64,000 nucleotides of DNA from Psychrobacillus lasiicapitis (GCF_006861795.1 NZ_VDGH01000002.1:248001-312000), one strand, 5' to 3'. Shown: positions 46,958-59,565, counted from the stretch's first letter. Numbers and translations are program-made. Notes: generated by a model not told the origin, from the letters alone.

Positions 46958-49900
46958 ACGTCGAGATATTGAAACAATATTAGTAATTGGTTCAGGTCCA
47001 ATTGTCATTGGCCAAGCAGCTGAATTTGACTACGCTGGAACACAAGCTTGTATTTCATTGAGAGAAGAAGGATATCGAGTAATTCTAGTAAACTCAAACC
47101 CTGCAACGATTATGACAGATACGGAAATAGCAGATAAAGTATATATCGAGCCACTCACTTTACCTTTTGTAAGCAAAATAATTCGTAAAGAACGCCCCGA
47201 TGCGATTCTACCAACACTTGGTGGTCAAACAGGATTGAATATGGCCATTGCACTAGATGAATCAGGTATTTTAGACGAACTAGGAATTGAAATTTTAGGA
47301 ACCAAACTAGAAGCAATTCATAAAGCGGAAGACCGTGATTTATTCCGTACTTTAATGAATGAACTAGGGGAGCCAGTACCAGAAAGTGACATTATCCATA
47401 ATATGGTTGAAGCAAAAGCATTCGTAGAAAAAATAGGATATCCCGTAATCGTGCGCCCTGCTTTCACGCTAGGTGGAACGGGGGGCGGTATATGTCATAA
47501 TGATGCGGACTTGCAAGAAATTGTGACAAGCGGCTTAAAATATAGCCCGGTAACGCAGTGTTTATTGGAAAAATCGATTGCCGGATACAAAGAGATTGAA
47601 TACGAAGTAATGCGCGACTCTGCGGATAACGCAATTGTCGTATGTAATATGGAAAATGTAGATGCAGTTGGAATTCATACAGGAGATTCGATTGTTGTTG
47701 CACCGACACAAACACTTTCAGACCGTGAAAACCAAATGCTCCGTAATGTTTCACTTAAAATTATTCGAGCATTAAAGATTGAAGGCGGATGCAATGTGCA
47801 ACTAGCCCTTGATCCGCAAAGCTTCAACTACTATATTATCGAAGTGAACCCTCGTGTAAGCCGTTCATCTGCGCTTGCCTCTAAAGCAACTGGTTATCCA
47901 ATTGCGAAGCTAGCTGCAAAAATTGCGGTTGGATTAACATTAGACGAAATGATGAATCCAGTAACAGAAAAGACTTATGCTTGCTTTGAACCTGCGCTAG
48001 ATTATATTGTAGCGAAAATTCCAAGATGGCCATTCGATAAATTCGAGTTAGCTAAACGTAATCTAGGAACGCAAATGAAAGCTACTGGAGAAGTAATGTC
48101 GCTAGGGCGCACGTTTGAAGAAGCAATTTTAAAGTCAGTTCGTTCGCTCGAAACTGGTCATTTCCATCTCGAAATGAAGAACGCTGAATCCATCACAGAT
48201 GAGTGGATGGAAAAACGTATTCGCCGAGCTGGTGACGAGCGCTTATTCTTCATCGGAGAAGCGCTACGCAGAGGAGTGTCAGTAGAGCAAATTCATGAGT
48301 GGAGTCAAATCGATTTATTTTTCTTAAATAAACTACAAAATATTGTGCAGTACGAAAAAGAGATACAAGCAAATCCTTTTGATCCAGCAGTGCTCTACAA
48401 AGCAAAACGTATGGGCTTTGCCGATAAAACAATTGCAAAGTATTGGAATGTACAGGAAATAGAAGTATACAACTTTAAGAAAGAAAATGGCATCGTTCCG
48501 GTTTACAAAATGGTTGATACTTGTGCAGGAGAATTTGAATCAGAAACGCCATACTTCTACGGAACGTATGAAGAAGAAAATGAATCTATCCGTACAGACA
48601 AAGAAAGTGTTATCGTGCTAGGATCAGGTCCTATTCGTATCGGTCAAGGAGTAGAATTCGACTACGCAACAGTACACTCAGTTTGGGCGATTAAAGAAGC
48701 TGGGTACGAAGCGATCATTATAAACAACAACCCAGAAACAGTTTCAACTGATTTCTCTATCTCGGATAAATTATACTTTGAGCCTTTAACGGTGGAAGAT
48801 GTAATGCATATCGTAGACCTAGAACAACCAAAAGGGGTAGTCGTACAATTTGGCGGTCAAACTGCGATCAACTTAGCTGCTGCTTTAGAAGAAAGAGGCG
48901 TTAAAATTCTCGGTACTAAACTAGAGGATATCGACCGAGCAGAAAATCGTAATGAATTTGAGGCTGCTCTACATGAAATTGATATTCCACAACCACTTGG
49001 TAAAACGGCAGTTTCAATAGAAGAAGCAGTAGCAATTGCAAACGAAATCGGTTATCCAGTACTTGTTAGACCTTCTTATGTGCTAGGTGGTCGAGCAATG
49101 CAAATCGTCTATAACGAAGAAGAGATTAAACATTATATGGAGCATGCAGTAGATGCAAGTCCAGAAAAACCAGTGTTGATCGACCGTTACTTAACTGGCA
49201 TGGAAGTTGAAGTAGATGCCATTTGTGATGGAGAAAACGTATTAATACCAGGAATTATGGAGCATATTGAACGCGCAGGGGTGCACTCTGGTGACTCGAT
49301 TGCAGTTTATCCACCACAAAAACTATCGCAACAGCATATTGATACGCTTGTGGACTATACAACTAGACTTGCAAAAGGATTGAAAATTGTAGGATTAATG
49401 AATATCCAATACGTCATTTCAAAAGATGAAGTATATGTGATTGAAGTAAATCCACGCTCCAGCCGAACAGTACCATTTTTAAGTAAAATCACTTCTATTC
49501 CAATGGCAAATATCGCAACAAAAGCAATTTTAGGTCAATCTATAATAGAGCAAGGCTACACACCAGGACTGACTCCGAATAGTCAAGGCGTATATGTGAA
49601 AGTGCCAGTATTCAGTTTTGCGAAGCTTCGTCGTGTAGATATTACACTAGGGCCAGAGATGAAATCGACTGGGGAAGTGATGGGGAAAGACATCACTTTA
49701 GAAAAAGCATTATACAAAGGCTTAGTAGCAGCCGGAATGGAAATAAAAGATCACGGCTCTGTACTAATGACTATTTCGGATAAAGACAAAGCAGAAGGAA
49801 CAGAAATTGCCAAACGATTCCATAATATCGGCTTCCGCATAATTGCAACAGCAGGAACTGCAGCAGCATTTCAAACAGCAGGAATTCCAGTAGATATCGT

Positions 49901-50143
49901 AGATAAAATTGGATCAAAAGGAACGACAATAGTAGATGTGATTCAAAAAGGCGACGCACAATTTGTCATCAACACACTAACAAAAGGGATGCAGCCAGAA
50001 CGAGACGGCTTCCGTATCCGAAGAGAATCCGTTGAAAATGGTATTGCATGTTTTACATCATTAGATACTGCAGAAGCAATGCTACGAGTTATTGAATCAA
50101 TGGCTTTTTCAACAAATACGATGAAACGTGAGGAGGTTCGTTC

Positions 50144-50147
<4 letters not shown>
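46950..50147 (+). CDS. carB: Carbamoyl-phosphate synthase large subunit
   Basis: A 1065-residue protein made of two homologous ATP-grasp halves (about 1-545 and 546-930) and a C-terminal MGS-like allosteric domain (about 935-1065). Duplicate motifs: [17 protein letters not shown] and [16 protein letters not shown]. It makes carbamoyl phosphate from bicarbonate, ATP and the ammonia from CarA. Start at 46950 ([10 protein letters not shown]) with AAAGGAGAG upstream; it overlaps carA by 8 nt. Confidence 0.96.
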
Positions 50148-52534
<2,387 letters not shown>

Positions 52535-52538
<4 letters not shown>

Positions 52539-53167
52539 CATTAGAAAATACAATCGCAAAAGCATTGCTCGAAGTAGGAGCAGTCGAATTAAAACCAAAT
52601 GATCCTTTCACATGGGCATCCGGCATCAAATCACCAATATACTGTGATAACCGCATTACGATGTCATCACCAGCAATTCGAAAAGAAATTGCAAGAGGAC
52701 TAGCAGAAGCAATCGAAAAAAACTTCCCAGGAACAGAAGCTGTGGCTGGAACGGCAACGGCAGGTATCCCACACGCTGCATGGGTGAGTGACGTCCTTGA
52801 AATTCCAATGATGTATGTTCGTTCAAAAGCAAAAGAACATGGTCGTGGCAATCAAATCGAAGGTAAAATTGTTGAGGGACAAAAAGTAGTAGTCGTTGAA
52901 GATTTAATCTCCACAGGTGGAAGCAGCTTAGTCGCTGTAGAAGCATTGCAAAATGAAGGCTTTGAAGTATTAGGAGTAGTAAGCATTTTTACATACGGAC
53001 TTCCGAAAGCAGAGCAAGCTTTTAAAGAAGCAGGTATCTCTTTTGTGAGTTTGACGAATTATGACGCACTGACAAACGCAGCAAAAGAAGTTGGCACCAT
53101 TGCAGAATCAGATTTGCCAATGCTTTCCAAATGGCATAATGATTTAAAAGAAGGATTGTTGAAATAA
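52535..53167 (+). CDS. pyrE: Orotate phosphoribosyltransferase
   Basis: A 210-residue PRTase that joins orotate and PRPP to OMP. Motifs: [17 protein letters not shown] near residue 25, [12 protein letters not shown] near 95, and the PRPP loop [14 protein letters not shown] near 117. Start at 52535 with TGGGAGGAAC upstream and ATGA overlap with pyrF. Last gene of the pyr operon. Confidence 0.96.
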
Positions 53168-53175
53168 AAGTGAAT

Positions 53176-53219
53176 ACACAAGCAGGTAAACGATAAATTT
53201 ACTTGCTTGTGTTTTTTTA
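53176..53219 (+). terminator. Terminator of the pyr operon
   Basis: CACAAGCAGGTAAA-cgataaa-TTTACTTGCTTGTG followed by a run of T: a stem of about 14 bp with one mismatch. Confidence 0.92.
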
Positions 53220-53280
53220 TGGTTAGGAGAGCGCAGCAAATTCTCGCCAAAACACCATACATAAAAAATGAGTCACAGTG

Positions 53281-53405
53281 ATAGGCGTCTCATGCCAAGT
53301 AAGCTTGTTATTTTAAGATTTGGTTGCTCTTACGCTAAACTGATTGCTTTGCTTGACAGTTTGATTGCCCTTATCCATTTTCTGTATCTGTTCATAAACA
53401 CTTTT
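53281..53405 (+). repeat. Solo copy of the family A spacer with phased 9-bp motifs
   Basis: GTCTCATGCCAAGTAAGCTT here matches the spacer of family A copy 2. Three motifs, TTGGTTGCT (53320), CTGATTGCT (53340) and TTGATTGCC (53361), lie 20-21 bp apart and are followed by CTTATCCATTT. No family A arms or termini flank it. It occupies the gap between pyrE and the next gene. Confidence 0.65.
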
Positions 53406-53511
53406 TGAACGCTAAAATTATGAAAGTTTACAGACATAATGGTTAATGTATGGTATGTTTAATGGAAATTATATCCGATTAAAAATATTATCTAAAAGGG
53501 GATGTATGTGG

Positions 53512-53820
53512 ATGTCGTCATCCAGAGTGTTAAAGTGGGTAACTGGTGGTTTAGAGGCGATTTTAGGTGTACCAATATTAGGAGCCACTATAGTGATTAG
53601 TTTCTTATGGTTGCCTTTACTTGTAATGCTGATACTACATATTACTACACTTGTTCTTACTAAAAACGAAGGGGGTTCAATTACTGGCAGTGTATTAGGG
53701 ATTGTTACCTCTTGCATTGCTTGGATCCCATTTGTCGGGATGATTATGCATATCATTTCAGCAATTTTTCTAATGATTGATGCTGCGAAACCGGAAATTA
53801 ACAAAACTGATTTTGCATAA
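53512..53820 (+). CDS. Small membrane protein of unknown family
   Basis: A 102-residue protein with three hydrophobic segments (about 12-37, 37-51 and 62-93), a short KNEGGS loop and a polar tail ending KPEINKTDFA. I do not recognise a family with certainty; similar small proteins are common in Bacilli as hypotheticals. The start could be ATG 53506 or 53512; AAAAGGGG (53494-53501) fits either. The frame extends to 53446 without a ribosome-binding site. It is monocistronic, with a terminator after it. Confidence 0.65.
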   Translation: MSSSRVLKWVTGGLEAILGVPILGATIVISFLWLPLLVMLILHITTLVLTKNEGGSITGSVLGIVTSCIAWIPFVGMIMHIISAIFLMIDAAKPEINKTDFA

Positions 53821-53854
53821 CTTAGTGATAGAAAAAAGAATCTTATAAACAAAG

Positions 53855-53886
53855 AAAAGTCCATCGATTTCTGATGGACTTTTTTA
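53855..53886. terminator. Bidirectional terminator between the small membrane gene and marR
   Basis: AAAAGTCCATC-gatttct-GATGGACTTTTTT; A and T runs on both sides suit the convergent genes. Confidence 0.9.
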
Positions 53887-53893
53887 TATTCGG

Positions 53894-54322
53894 TTAATAA
53901 AATAATTTTGTTTGAAGTATATCGAGAGAGCGATCAATTTCTTGTAAATCTTCTTTGGAAGCATTTCGTATTCGATCTAGAAAACGTAACTCAACTTTTG
54001 CAAAGGCTTCGTTCATCAGCGCCTCCCCATCTTTTGAAAGACAAATATATTGTTTTCGACGATCTTCTGTATCGCTTATTTTTTTGATTAAGTTTTTTTC
54101 ACTTAACTTTTTCAACTCACGACTTGTATTTGACATAGACATATGCTGACAATCGCTAATATCGCTAGGAGTAACAGGCTGACTAACGGTTATATATTCA
54201 AGAATTTTATATTGAACTGGTGTGATGGACTCCGATTTGGCGTTTTGTGTTAACTCATGGGTCACACGATGTACAGAAGTTAATAATGTTATGCATTTAT
54301 TAAAAAGAATTTTTTTGTCCAT
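53894..54322 (-). CDS. MarR-family transcriptional regulator
   Basis: A 142-residue winged-helix regulator: SITPVQYKILEYI, SDISDCQHMSMSNTSRELKKL (recognition helix region) and the wing DTEDRRKQYICLSKDG. MarR proteins usually repress a divergent gene and respond to phenolics, quinones or oxidants; the divergent quinone-reductase-like gene fits. The start at 54322 follows AGAGGTGAAAATT; the GTG three codons upstream is part of that site. Cys22-type sensing residues: DCQHM carries one Cys in the DNA-binding domain and KCI one near the N-terminus. Confidence 0.9.
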   Translation of the reverse strand: MDKKILFNKCITLLTSVHRVTHELTQNAKSESITPVQYKILEYITVSQPVTPSDISDCQHMSMSNTSRELKKLSEKNLIKKISDTEDRRKQYICLSKDGEALMNEAFAKVELRFLDRIRNASKEDLQEIDRSLDILQTKLFY

Positions 54323-54378
54323 AATTTTCACCTCTTATTGCTAACATAACAAAAAGGTTATCTAAAAACAATTATCAA

Positions 54379-54428
54379 TTGACAACTAAAAAATTCGTGC
54401 TATCATTTACTTATCAAATGATAAGTAA
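54379..54428 (+). promoter_or_regulatory. Promoter and MarR-type operator of the oxidoreductase gene
   Basis: TTGACA (54379-54384), 16-bp spacer, TATCAT (54401-54406), followed directly by a perfect inverted repeat TTACTTATC-aaat-GATAAGTAA (54407-54428). The palindrome would cover the transcription start, ideal for repression by the divergent MarR protein. Confidence 0.75.
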
Positions 54429-54441
54429 AAGGAGTGTAATG

Positions 54442-55029
54442 ATGAATACCCTTGTGATTTACACATACCCCAATCATAAAAGTTTAAATTATGCATTCTT
54501 ACAGAAAGTAATGGAAGGTAGTAATGAAAATCCTAATATAAAAGAGTTACAATTATTAGATTTGTATGAAGAGGGCTTTGATCCACTTCTCAAATTTAAT
54601 GAGCATAAACGTAGACGTGACATGTACTGTGATCCGAAACTTGAAAAATATAGAAACCAAATTACTTGGGCCGACAAGATAGTTTTTATTTATCCGATTT
54701 GGTGGGGTAGACCTCCAGCGATGCTCCTGGGATATATTGATCAATTATTCGCTGCAAATTTTGCCTACAGGGATAAGAAGGGTCTCATACCCGAGGGGCT
54801 ATTAAAAGGAAAATCAGTAGTATGTGTATCCACTATGAAGGGACCTACAAACTACATATTTGTTTGGTTGAATAATGCACATAAAATATTAATGAAACGG
54901 GCCCTATTCAGTTTTGTTGGAATAAAAAAAGTGAAGTTTTTTGAATTCGGTAACATGGAAAATGTCAATGGAAAGCAAATTAAAAAATTAAACAAGATAT
55001 ATCGATATTTTAAAAAAGTGAAGGATTAA
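54442..55029 (+). CDS. NAD(P)H-dependent quinone oxidoreductase, flavodoxin fold
   Basis: A 195-residue flavodoxin-like protein: TLVIYTYPNHKSLNYAF (FMN phosphate loop), IVFIYPIWWGRPPAMLLGYI (flavin and dimer region) and VSTMKGP. This is the YwrO/KefF/MdaB group, which reduces quinones with two electrons and protects against electrophiles. Start at 54442 with AAAGGAG 7 nt upstream. Divergent to marR with an operator between, so it is the probable target of that repressor. Confidence 0.88.
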   Translation: MNTLVIYTYPNHKSLNYAFLQKVMEGSNENPNIKELQLLDLYEEGFDPLLKFNEHKRRRDMYCDPKLEKYRNQITWADKIVFIYPIWWGRPPAMLLGYIDQLFAANFAYRDKKGLIPEGLLKGKSVVCVSTMKGPTNYIFVWLNNAHKILMKRALFSFVGIKKVKFFEFGNMENVNGKQIKKLNKIYRYFKKVKD

Positions 55030-55141
55030 ATAATATTACTGTTTTATAATGGAATTTCTAAAGCGGGAGTTTTTTTAAAAAACGGATTACTAAAAGAGAA
55101 GCATGAACAATTTTAGAAGGAGATTTATAAAACTTTCATTA

Positions 55142-55150
55142 TGTTATACT
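55142..55150 (+). promoter_or_regulatory. Extended -10 promoter of a possible leader transcript
   Basis: TG-t-TATACT at 55142-55150, an extended -10; no clear -35. A start near 55157 would give a transcript of about 160 nt ending at the terminator at 55315. Confidence 0.45.
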
Positions 55151-55167
55151 AAATTAAAAGAAAGATT

Positions 55168-55260
55168 GTGGAAACAAAAAGAAAAGACGTTCACTCGTTG
55201 TTGAAACAGGAAGTACATTTGCTGCAGTTAGGGTATGAACTCAACTGTAATATTCTTTAA
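55168..55260 (+). CDS. Possible 30-residue leader peptide before the ABC exporter gene
   Basis: GTG at 55168 opens 30 codons ending at TAA 55258-55260: Met-ETKRKDVHSLLKQEVHLLQ then LGYELNCNIL. The composition looks protein-like, but only a weak AAAGAAAG precedes it. It lies between an extended -10 promoter and a strong terminator, 127 bp before the exporter gene. I propose it only as a candidate leader; it may be untranslated. Confidence 0.3.
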   Translation: METKRKDVHSLLKQEVHLLQLGYELNCNIL

Positions 55261-55273
55261 TAGAAACGACTAC

Positions 55274-55315
55274 AAGAAGAGACATCATGCAACGAAGATG
55301 TCTCTTCTTTTTTAT
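55274..55315 (+). terminator. Strong terminator/attenuator upstream of the ABC exporter gene
   Basis: AAGAAGAGACATC-atgcaacgaa-GATGTCTCTTCTT: 13-bp perfect stem plus a T tract. The segment AAGAAAAGACGTTC at 55179 resembles the first arm and could compete for the second. Confidence 0.85.
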
Positions 55316-55386
55316 ATTTCATATTCAGTTCATAAAGGGATGTTAAAGTAACTTTTGTAAAAGAGTTTGTTAGGAGGAAGAAAACA

Positions 55387-57135
55387 ATGAAAGAAGAAAA
55401 AAGTGAAAATAAATTTAAAAATTGGCGACAATTTTTTCAGCTAATAAAAGAAACGGAACCACCTAAGCTTCTATTAATTATTGCACTTTGTATGAGCTTT
55501 GCAACAACGGGGGTAGGATTCATCGTCCCATTATTTACCAAGCAATTAGTAGACGGATTTTCCATAGATTCTCTAAACTATTGGCAAATTATTTTGTTAG
55601 TGATTGCTTTTGTTGCCCAAGCGATCGCGAGCGGGCTTTCTATTTATTTATTGAATCGTGTGGGGCATCATGTGGTAGCCAATTTAAGAGACCGTTTGTG
55701 GAGAAAATTACTTCATTTACCGATTCCTTATTATGACGAGAACGATACCGGTGAGACGTTAAGTCGTGTGACAAATGATACTTTTGTTGTGAAAGAACTT
55801 ATTACAGAACATCTTGCGAATTGTTTAACAGGAATTATTGCGATTATCGGTTCTGTTACGATTTTACTATTTTTGGATTGGAAAATGACATTAGTAATGC
55901 TGATAGCAGTTCCGATTGCGATGGTTATTTTAATGTTGCTCGGTAAACGGATGTACGTAATCTCAAAAGGAATGCAAGATGAAACGGCAAAATTTACTGC
56001 TGTGTTGAATCAAGTTTTACCTGAAACTCGCTTAGTGAAAGCATCTAATGCAGAGGATTTGGAATATAAGCGAGGAAAAAAGGGGATTACAAATCTATTC
56101 CAATTTGGATTAAAAGAAGCAAAAATTCATGCACTGATCAGTCCTTTAATTTCCTTTGTTCTAATGATAGTACTAGTTGCTATCATTGGTTATGGAGGTG
56201 TACGTGTCTCTTCTGGAGAGCTAACTGCTGGTGATATGGTCGCGTTTATTTTATATTTAATCCAAATAATTATTCCGATGACACAGTTAACAATGTTCTT
56301 TACGCAGCTACAAAAAGCAATGGGAGCAACGGAACGCATTAGCACAGTACTAGAACATGAAGAGGAAAATGTACATGCAGGTAAGACGTTGGAGGTAGTA
56401 AATGAATCAATCCATGTGCATCATGTAGACTTTGCATACGGAGAAGAGAACATTTTATCGGATATTGACTTTTCGATTGAACCGGGTAAAGTAACGGCTA
56501 TTGTCGGACCGAGTGGTGGAGGGAAAACGACTACATTTTCTCTTTTAGAGCGGTACTATCAACCGACAAAAGGAACTATTACTCTAGGGGAAACACCAAT
56601 CGATACGTTTTCATTACATTCTTGGAGAAGTAAAATTGGATATGTTGCACAGGAAAGTGCACTATTATCTGGTACGATACGTGAAAATATATGTTATGGA
56701 ATTGAAAAGAATGTGGATGATGCAGAGCTTGAAAGAGTAGCGAAAATGGCGTATGCTGATCAATTTATAGAAGCACTTCCAGAAAAGTTTGAAACCGAAG
56801 TAGGAGAAAGAGGGATCAAACTTTCTGGTGGCCAACGACAACGAATTGCAATTGCCAGAGCGTTATTACGCAATCCTCAAATCTTAATGCTGGATGAAGC
56901 AACTTCCAGCCTAGATAGTAAATCAGAAATTTATGTGCAAAAAGCACTCGATAATTTGATGAAAGGCAGAACGACACTAGTAATTGCTCATCGTCTTTCT
57001 ACGGTTGTGGATGCGGATAATATCTTATTTATGGAGAAAGGGCATATTACGGGAAGTGGTACACATGATACATTATTTCAAACACATGATATGTATCGAG
57101 AGTTTGCCAAACAACAATTGCGTATTGAGGAATAA
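55387..57135 (+). CDS. BmrA-like multidrug ABC exporter (half transporter)
   Basis: A 582-residue half transporter: six membrane helices (about 25-310) followed by an ATPase domain. Walker A GPSGGGKT at 374-381, signature LSGGQRQR at 479-486, Walker B LMLDEAT with Asp503 and Glu504, and H-loop His535. It most resembles homodimeric BmrA of B. subtilis; the substrate is unknown. AGGAGGAAG precedes the ATG. A response regulator and a histidine kinase follow within 21 nt and likely form one operon with it. Confidence 0.92.
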   Translation: MKEEKSENKFKNWRQFFQLIKETEPPKLLLIIALCMSFATTGVGFIVPLFTKQLVDGFSIDSLNYWQIILLVIAFVAQAIASGLSIYLLNRVGHHVVANLRDRLWRKLLHLPIPYYDENDTGETLSRVTNDTFVVKELITEHLANCLTGIIAIIGSVTILLFLDWKMTLVMLIAVPIAMVILMLLGKRMYVISKGMQDETAKFTAVLNQVLPETRLVKASNAEDLEYKRGKKGITNLFQFGLKEAKIHALISPLISFVLMIVLVAIIGYGGVRVSSGELTAGDMVAFILYLIQIIIPMTQLTMFFTQLQKAMGATERISTVLEHEEENVHAGKTLEVVNESIHVHHVDFAYGEENILSDIDFSIEPGKVTAIVGPSGGGKTTTFSLLERYYQPTKGTITLGETPIDTFSLHSWRSKIGYVAQESALLSGTIRENICYGIEKNVDDAELERVAKMAYADQFIEALPEKFETEVGERGIKLSGGQRQRIAIARALLRNPQILMLDEATSSLDSKSEIYVQKALDNLMKGRTTLVIAHRLSTVVDADNILFMEKGHITGSGTHDTLFQTHDMYREFAKQQLRIEE

Positions 57136-57155
57136 GTGCGAAGGGATTTGTTGCT

Positions 57156-57833
57156 ATGACCAAACTATTAGTTGTAGATGATGAGGAACATATTAGAGAG
57201 CTGATAAAAGTGTTTTTGCAAAATGAAGGATTTAGCGTACTTGAAGCGGTGGATGGGATGGATGCACTGTCCAAGCTTGAGTCGGAAAAGATTGACATGG
57301 TTATTATGGATATAATGATGCCCAATATGGATGGGTGGGAGTTATGTAAGGAAATACGAACGTATAAGGAGGATTTGCCGATTCTTATGCTTACGGCAAA
57401 AGGAGAAACGACACAAAAAGTGAAGGGTTTTAACCTCGGTACAGATGATTATATGGTGAAACCTTTTGAACCAGCGGAATTAATTGTGCGGGTAAAATCC
57501 ATTTTAAAGCGTTACCGTATTTCCTTATCCCAAACAGTTGAAGTTGGCCATCTTCAGATGAATCGCAATACGTACGAGCTAGTGTATTTAGATGAAAATA
57601 TTACGCTGCGATTAAAGGAATTTGAACTTTTATTTACATTAGCAAGTTACCCAGGAAAAACATTTTCACGTGAGCAATTAATAGAAGAAATTTGGGGATT
57701 CGATTATGAAGGGGATGAGCGAACCGTAGATGTGCATATTAAAAGGCTACGTGAAAGATTCCCAGAAGAAGAAAGTGGATTTACAATACGTACGATTCGC
57801 GGGCTTGGGTACCGATTGGAGCTTGAATCATGA
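57156..57833 (+). CDS. OmpR-family response regulator
   Basis: A 225-residue regulator. The receiver domain (1-118) has acidic residues VDDEEH, phosphorylation site Asp52 in VIMDIMMP, Thr in MLTAKG and Lys in MVKPFEP. The winged-helix domain (about 130-222) has RLKEFELLFTLA and RTVDVHIKRLRERF with RTIRGLGYRL. Likely targets include the upstream exporter. Its stop overlaps the kinase start by 4 nt. Confidence 0.94.
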   Translation: MTKLLVVDDEEHIRELIKVFLQNEGFSVLEAVDGMDALSKLESEKIDMVIMDIMMPNMDGWELCKEIRTYKEDLPILMLTAKGETTQKVKGFNLGTDDYMVKPFEPAELIVRVKSILKRYRISLSQTVEVGHLQMNRNTYELVYLDENITLRLKEFELLFTLASYPGKTFSREQLIEEIWGFDYEGDERTVDVHIKRLRERFPEEESGFTIRTIRGLGYRLELES

Positions 57834-58900
57834 AGGATTGGAAGTTTATAGGGAAGATTCTAGCGGTGATTGTACTATTTCTTGTCGCTACTACTGTTTT
57901 TTCGTTCCTTTCTTTTCATTTAACCTCTTTTCTGTATGATTGGATTGGAAAGTATCCTCAAGGGTACTTGCAGCAGCTCATCACTGTCATAGGGGTAATA
58001 ATTTTCTTTTGGTGTACAGCGATCATTACTTTTCTATTCGGTTCTAAAAGGCAGCGAGTTTATTGGGATTCCATCGTAGGTGCTTTGCGACAAATGTCCA
58101 CAGGAGATTTTAATGTAAAATTAGATTTTAAAGCAAATGAACGAGATCAGTTTGGTCAGCTCATTAGTGGGATAAATAATATGGCGGTCGAACTAGGAGA
58201 GATGGAGAAGATGCGCCAAGAGTTTATTTCCAATGTTTCGCATGAAATTCAGTCTCCGTTAACATCTATTAATGGTTTTGCGAAAGCGTTGAAAAATATC
58301 GATATGACCGATGAAAAACGACTCCAATATTTAACAATCATCGAAATGGAAAGTAGTAGATTATCAAAGATTAGTGATAATTTATTAAAACTAACGTCAT
58401 TAGAATCGAAGCATCATCCATTCGAACCGATATCATATAGGCTAGATAAACAATTGAAAAGCGTTGTGTTAGCTTGTGAGCCAAGCTGGGTAAGCAAACA
58501 TATTGAAATGGATATTCAGCTAGATGAAGTGACCATAGTAGCGGATGAAGACTTGATGAATCAGGTATGGATGAATTTACTTAATAATAGTATTAAGTTT
58601 ACGCCCGACGGAGGAACCATTCACATTCATATGAGGAAACAAAATGAAACAGCGATTATTTCTATCAAAGACAATGGCATCGGAATGACAAAAGAAGATC
58701 AGAAGCATGTTTTTGAACGATTTTTTAAATCGGAAAAATCGAGAACAGCGGTAAATGGCGGGAGCGGCTTAGGGCTTTCCATTGTGAAAAGAATAATAGA
58801 TATGCATGACGGAAGTATAACTGTTCAAAGTAAGCTTGGAGAAAGCACAGAATTTACTACAATAATGCCTTTAATGCAACGTCCAAGCCATTTGGTTTGA
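57830..58900 (+). CDS. Sensor histidine kinase with HAMP domain
   Basis: A 356-residue kinase with two membrane helices (about 8-30 and 43-66), a very short extracytoplasmic loop, a HAMP domain, a DHp domain with phospho-acceptor His138 in NVSHEIQSPLTS, and a catalytic domain (LLNNSIKFTPDGG, IKDNGIGM, GGSGLGLSIVKRI). The short loop suggests sensing within the membrane or through a partner, as in BceS-type kinases that watch an ABC transporter; the adjacent exporter makes this a reasonable inference. Confidence 0.92.
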   Translation: MKDWKFIGKILAVIVLFLVATTVFSFLSFHLTSFLYDWIGKYPQGYLQQLITVIGVIIFFWCTAIITFLFGSKRQRVYWDSIVGALRQMSTGDFNVKLDFKANERDQFGQLISGINNMAVELGEMEKMRQEFISNVSHEIQSPLTSINGFAKALKNIDMTDEKRLQYLTIIEMESSRLSKISDNLLKLTSLESKHHPFEPISYRLDKQLKSVVLACEPSWVSKHIEMDIQLDEVTIVADEDLMNQVWMNLLNNSIKFTPDGGTIHIHMRKQNETAIISIKDNGIGMTKEDQKHVFERFFKSEKSRTAVNGGSGLGLSIVKRIIDMHDGSITVQSKLGESTEFTTIMPLMQRPSHLV

Positions 58901-58933
58901 GATTCTAGTCATTTTCCGCTAGACTACGCCTAG

Positions 58934-58976
58934 AAAAGCCTTTGGTTACTTCAAATAGAAGCAATCAAAGGCTTTT
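58934..58976 (+). terminator. Terminator after the histidine kinase gene
   Basis: AAAAGCCTTTG ... CAAAGGCTTTT, 11-bp outer stem with an imperfect inner part. Confidence 0.85.
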
Positions 58977-58994
58977 ATGGTTGATACAATAGAT

Positions 58995-59025
58995 AAATCC
59001 CTCTTCACATTTTGAAGAGGGATTT
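58995..59025 (-). terminator. Hairpin after the ECF S-component gene
   Basis: AAATCCCTCTTC-acatttt-GAAGAGGGATTT, 12-bp perfect stem just past the minus-strand stop codon; only a short T tract. Confidence 0.75.
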
Positions 59026-59031
59026 AAACGA

Positions 59032-59565
59032 TTATTTAAAAATAGGCACCTTTTTCAATACAACACAAACCGGAAGGGCTATAACCATACCTACAACAAT
59101 CTGAACGAGATTCCCCGGAATAGAAGCTAATGGTATTACCCAGCTACCAAAAATAACCCGTTCACAAATATAATACACAGCTAGCATAACAGGAACTGAA
59201 CAGATGGTTCCGATTAGATTGAAGACATAACTGTTTCCTTTACGACCATTTGACCAAGCAATTTTTCCAACAATATATCCTTGTAGCCCTCGAGCAACAA
59301 TCGTGAATGGAGCCCACAAAGTCCATCCCATCATTAAATCGAATAAACCCATTCCAACAGCACCAGCAATTGCACCTTTTTTAGGACCAAATAAAATAGA
59401 AGCGATAAAGAGCATAGCTGTACCAAGATGAACTAAACCGCCGTTTGCTGAGATTGGTAGTTTAATATTTAGAAGAACTGTTGCAACAAATACGAGCGCA
59501 ATTAACATCGAAGTGATGATTAGATCGGTCGTATTGGTTCTCGAATACCTATTTATTGAGTTCAT
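59032..59565 (-). CDS. ECF transporter S component, substrate unknown
   Basis: A 177-residue membrane protein with about six helices and the S-component pattern LIITSMLIALVFVATVLLN at the start, NGGLVHLGTAMLF, FGPKKGAIAGAVGMGLFDL and APFTIVARGLQGY. S components bind a vitamin or related small molecule and use a shared EcfAA'T energising module encoded elsewhere. The substrate cannot be read out; pyridoxine, hydroxymethylpyrimidine or folate-like families have this general form. AAAGGT lies 8 nt before the ATG. It is downstream of, and on the same strand as, the CofE-like gene. Confidence 0.85.
   Translation of the reverse strand: MNSINRYSRTNTTDLIITSMLIALVFVATVLLNIKLPISANGGLVHLGTAMLFIASILFGPKKGAIAGAVGMGLFDLMMGWTLWAPFTIVARGLQGYIVGKIAWSNGRKGNSYVFNLIGTICSVPVMLAVYYICERVIFGSWVIPLASIPGNLVQIVVGMVIALPVCVVLKKVPIFK

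Noticed and set aside
55157-55315. T-box or classic riboswitch before the ABC exporter gene
   Set aside because: No T-box core sequence and no riboswitch consensus that I recognise; only a hairpin terminator and a short frame are seen.
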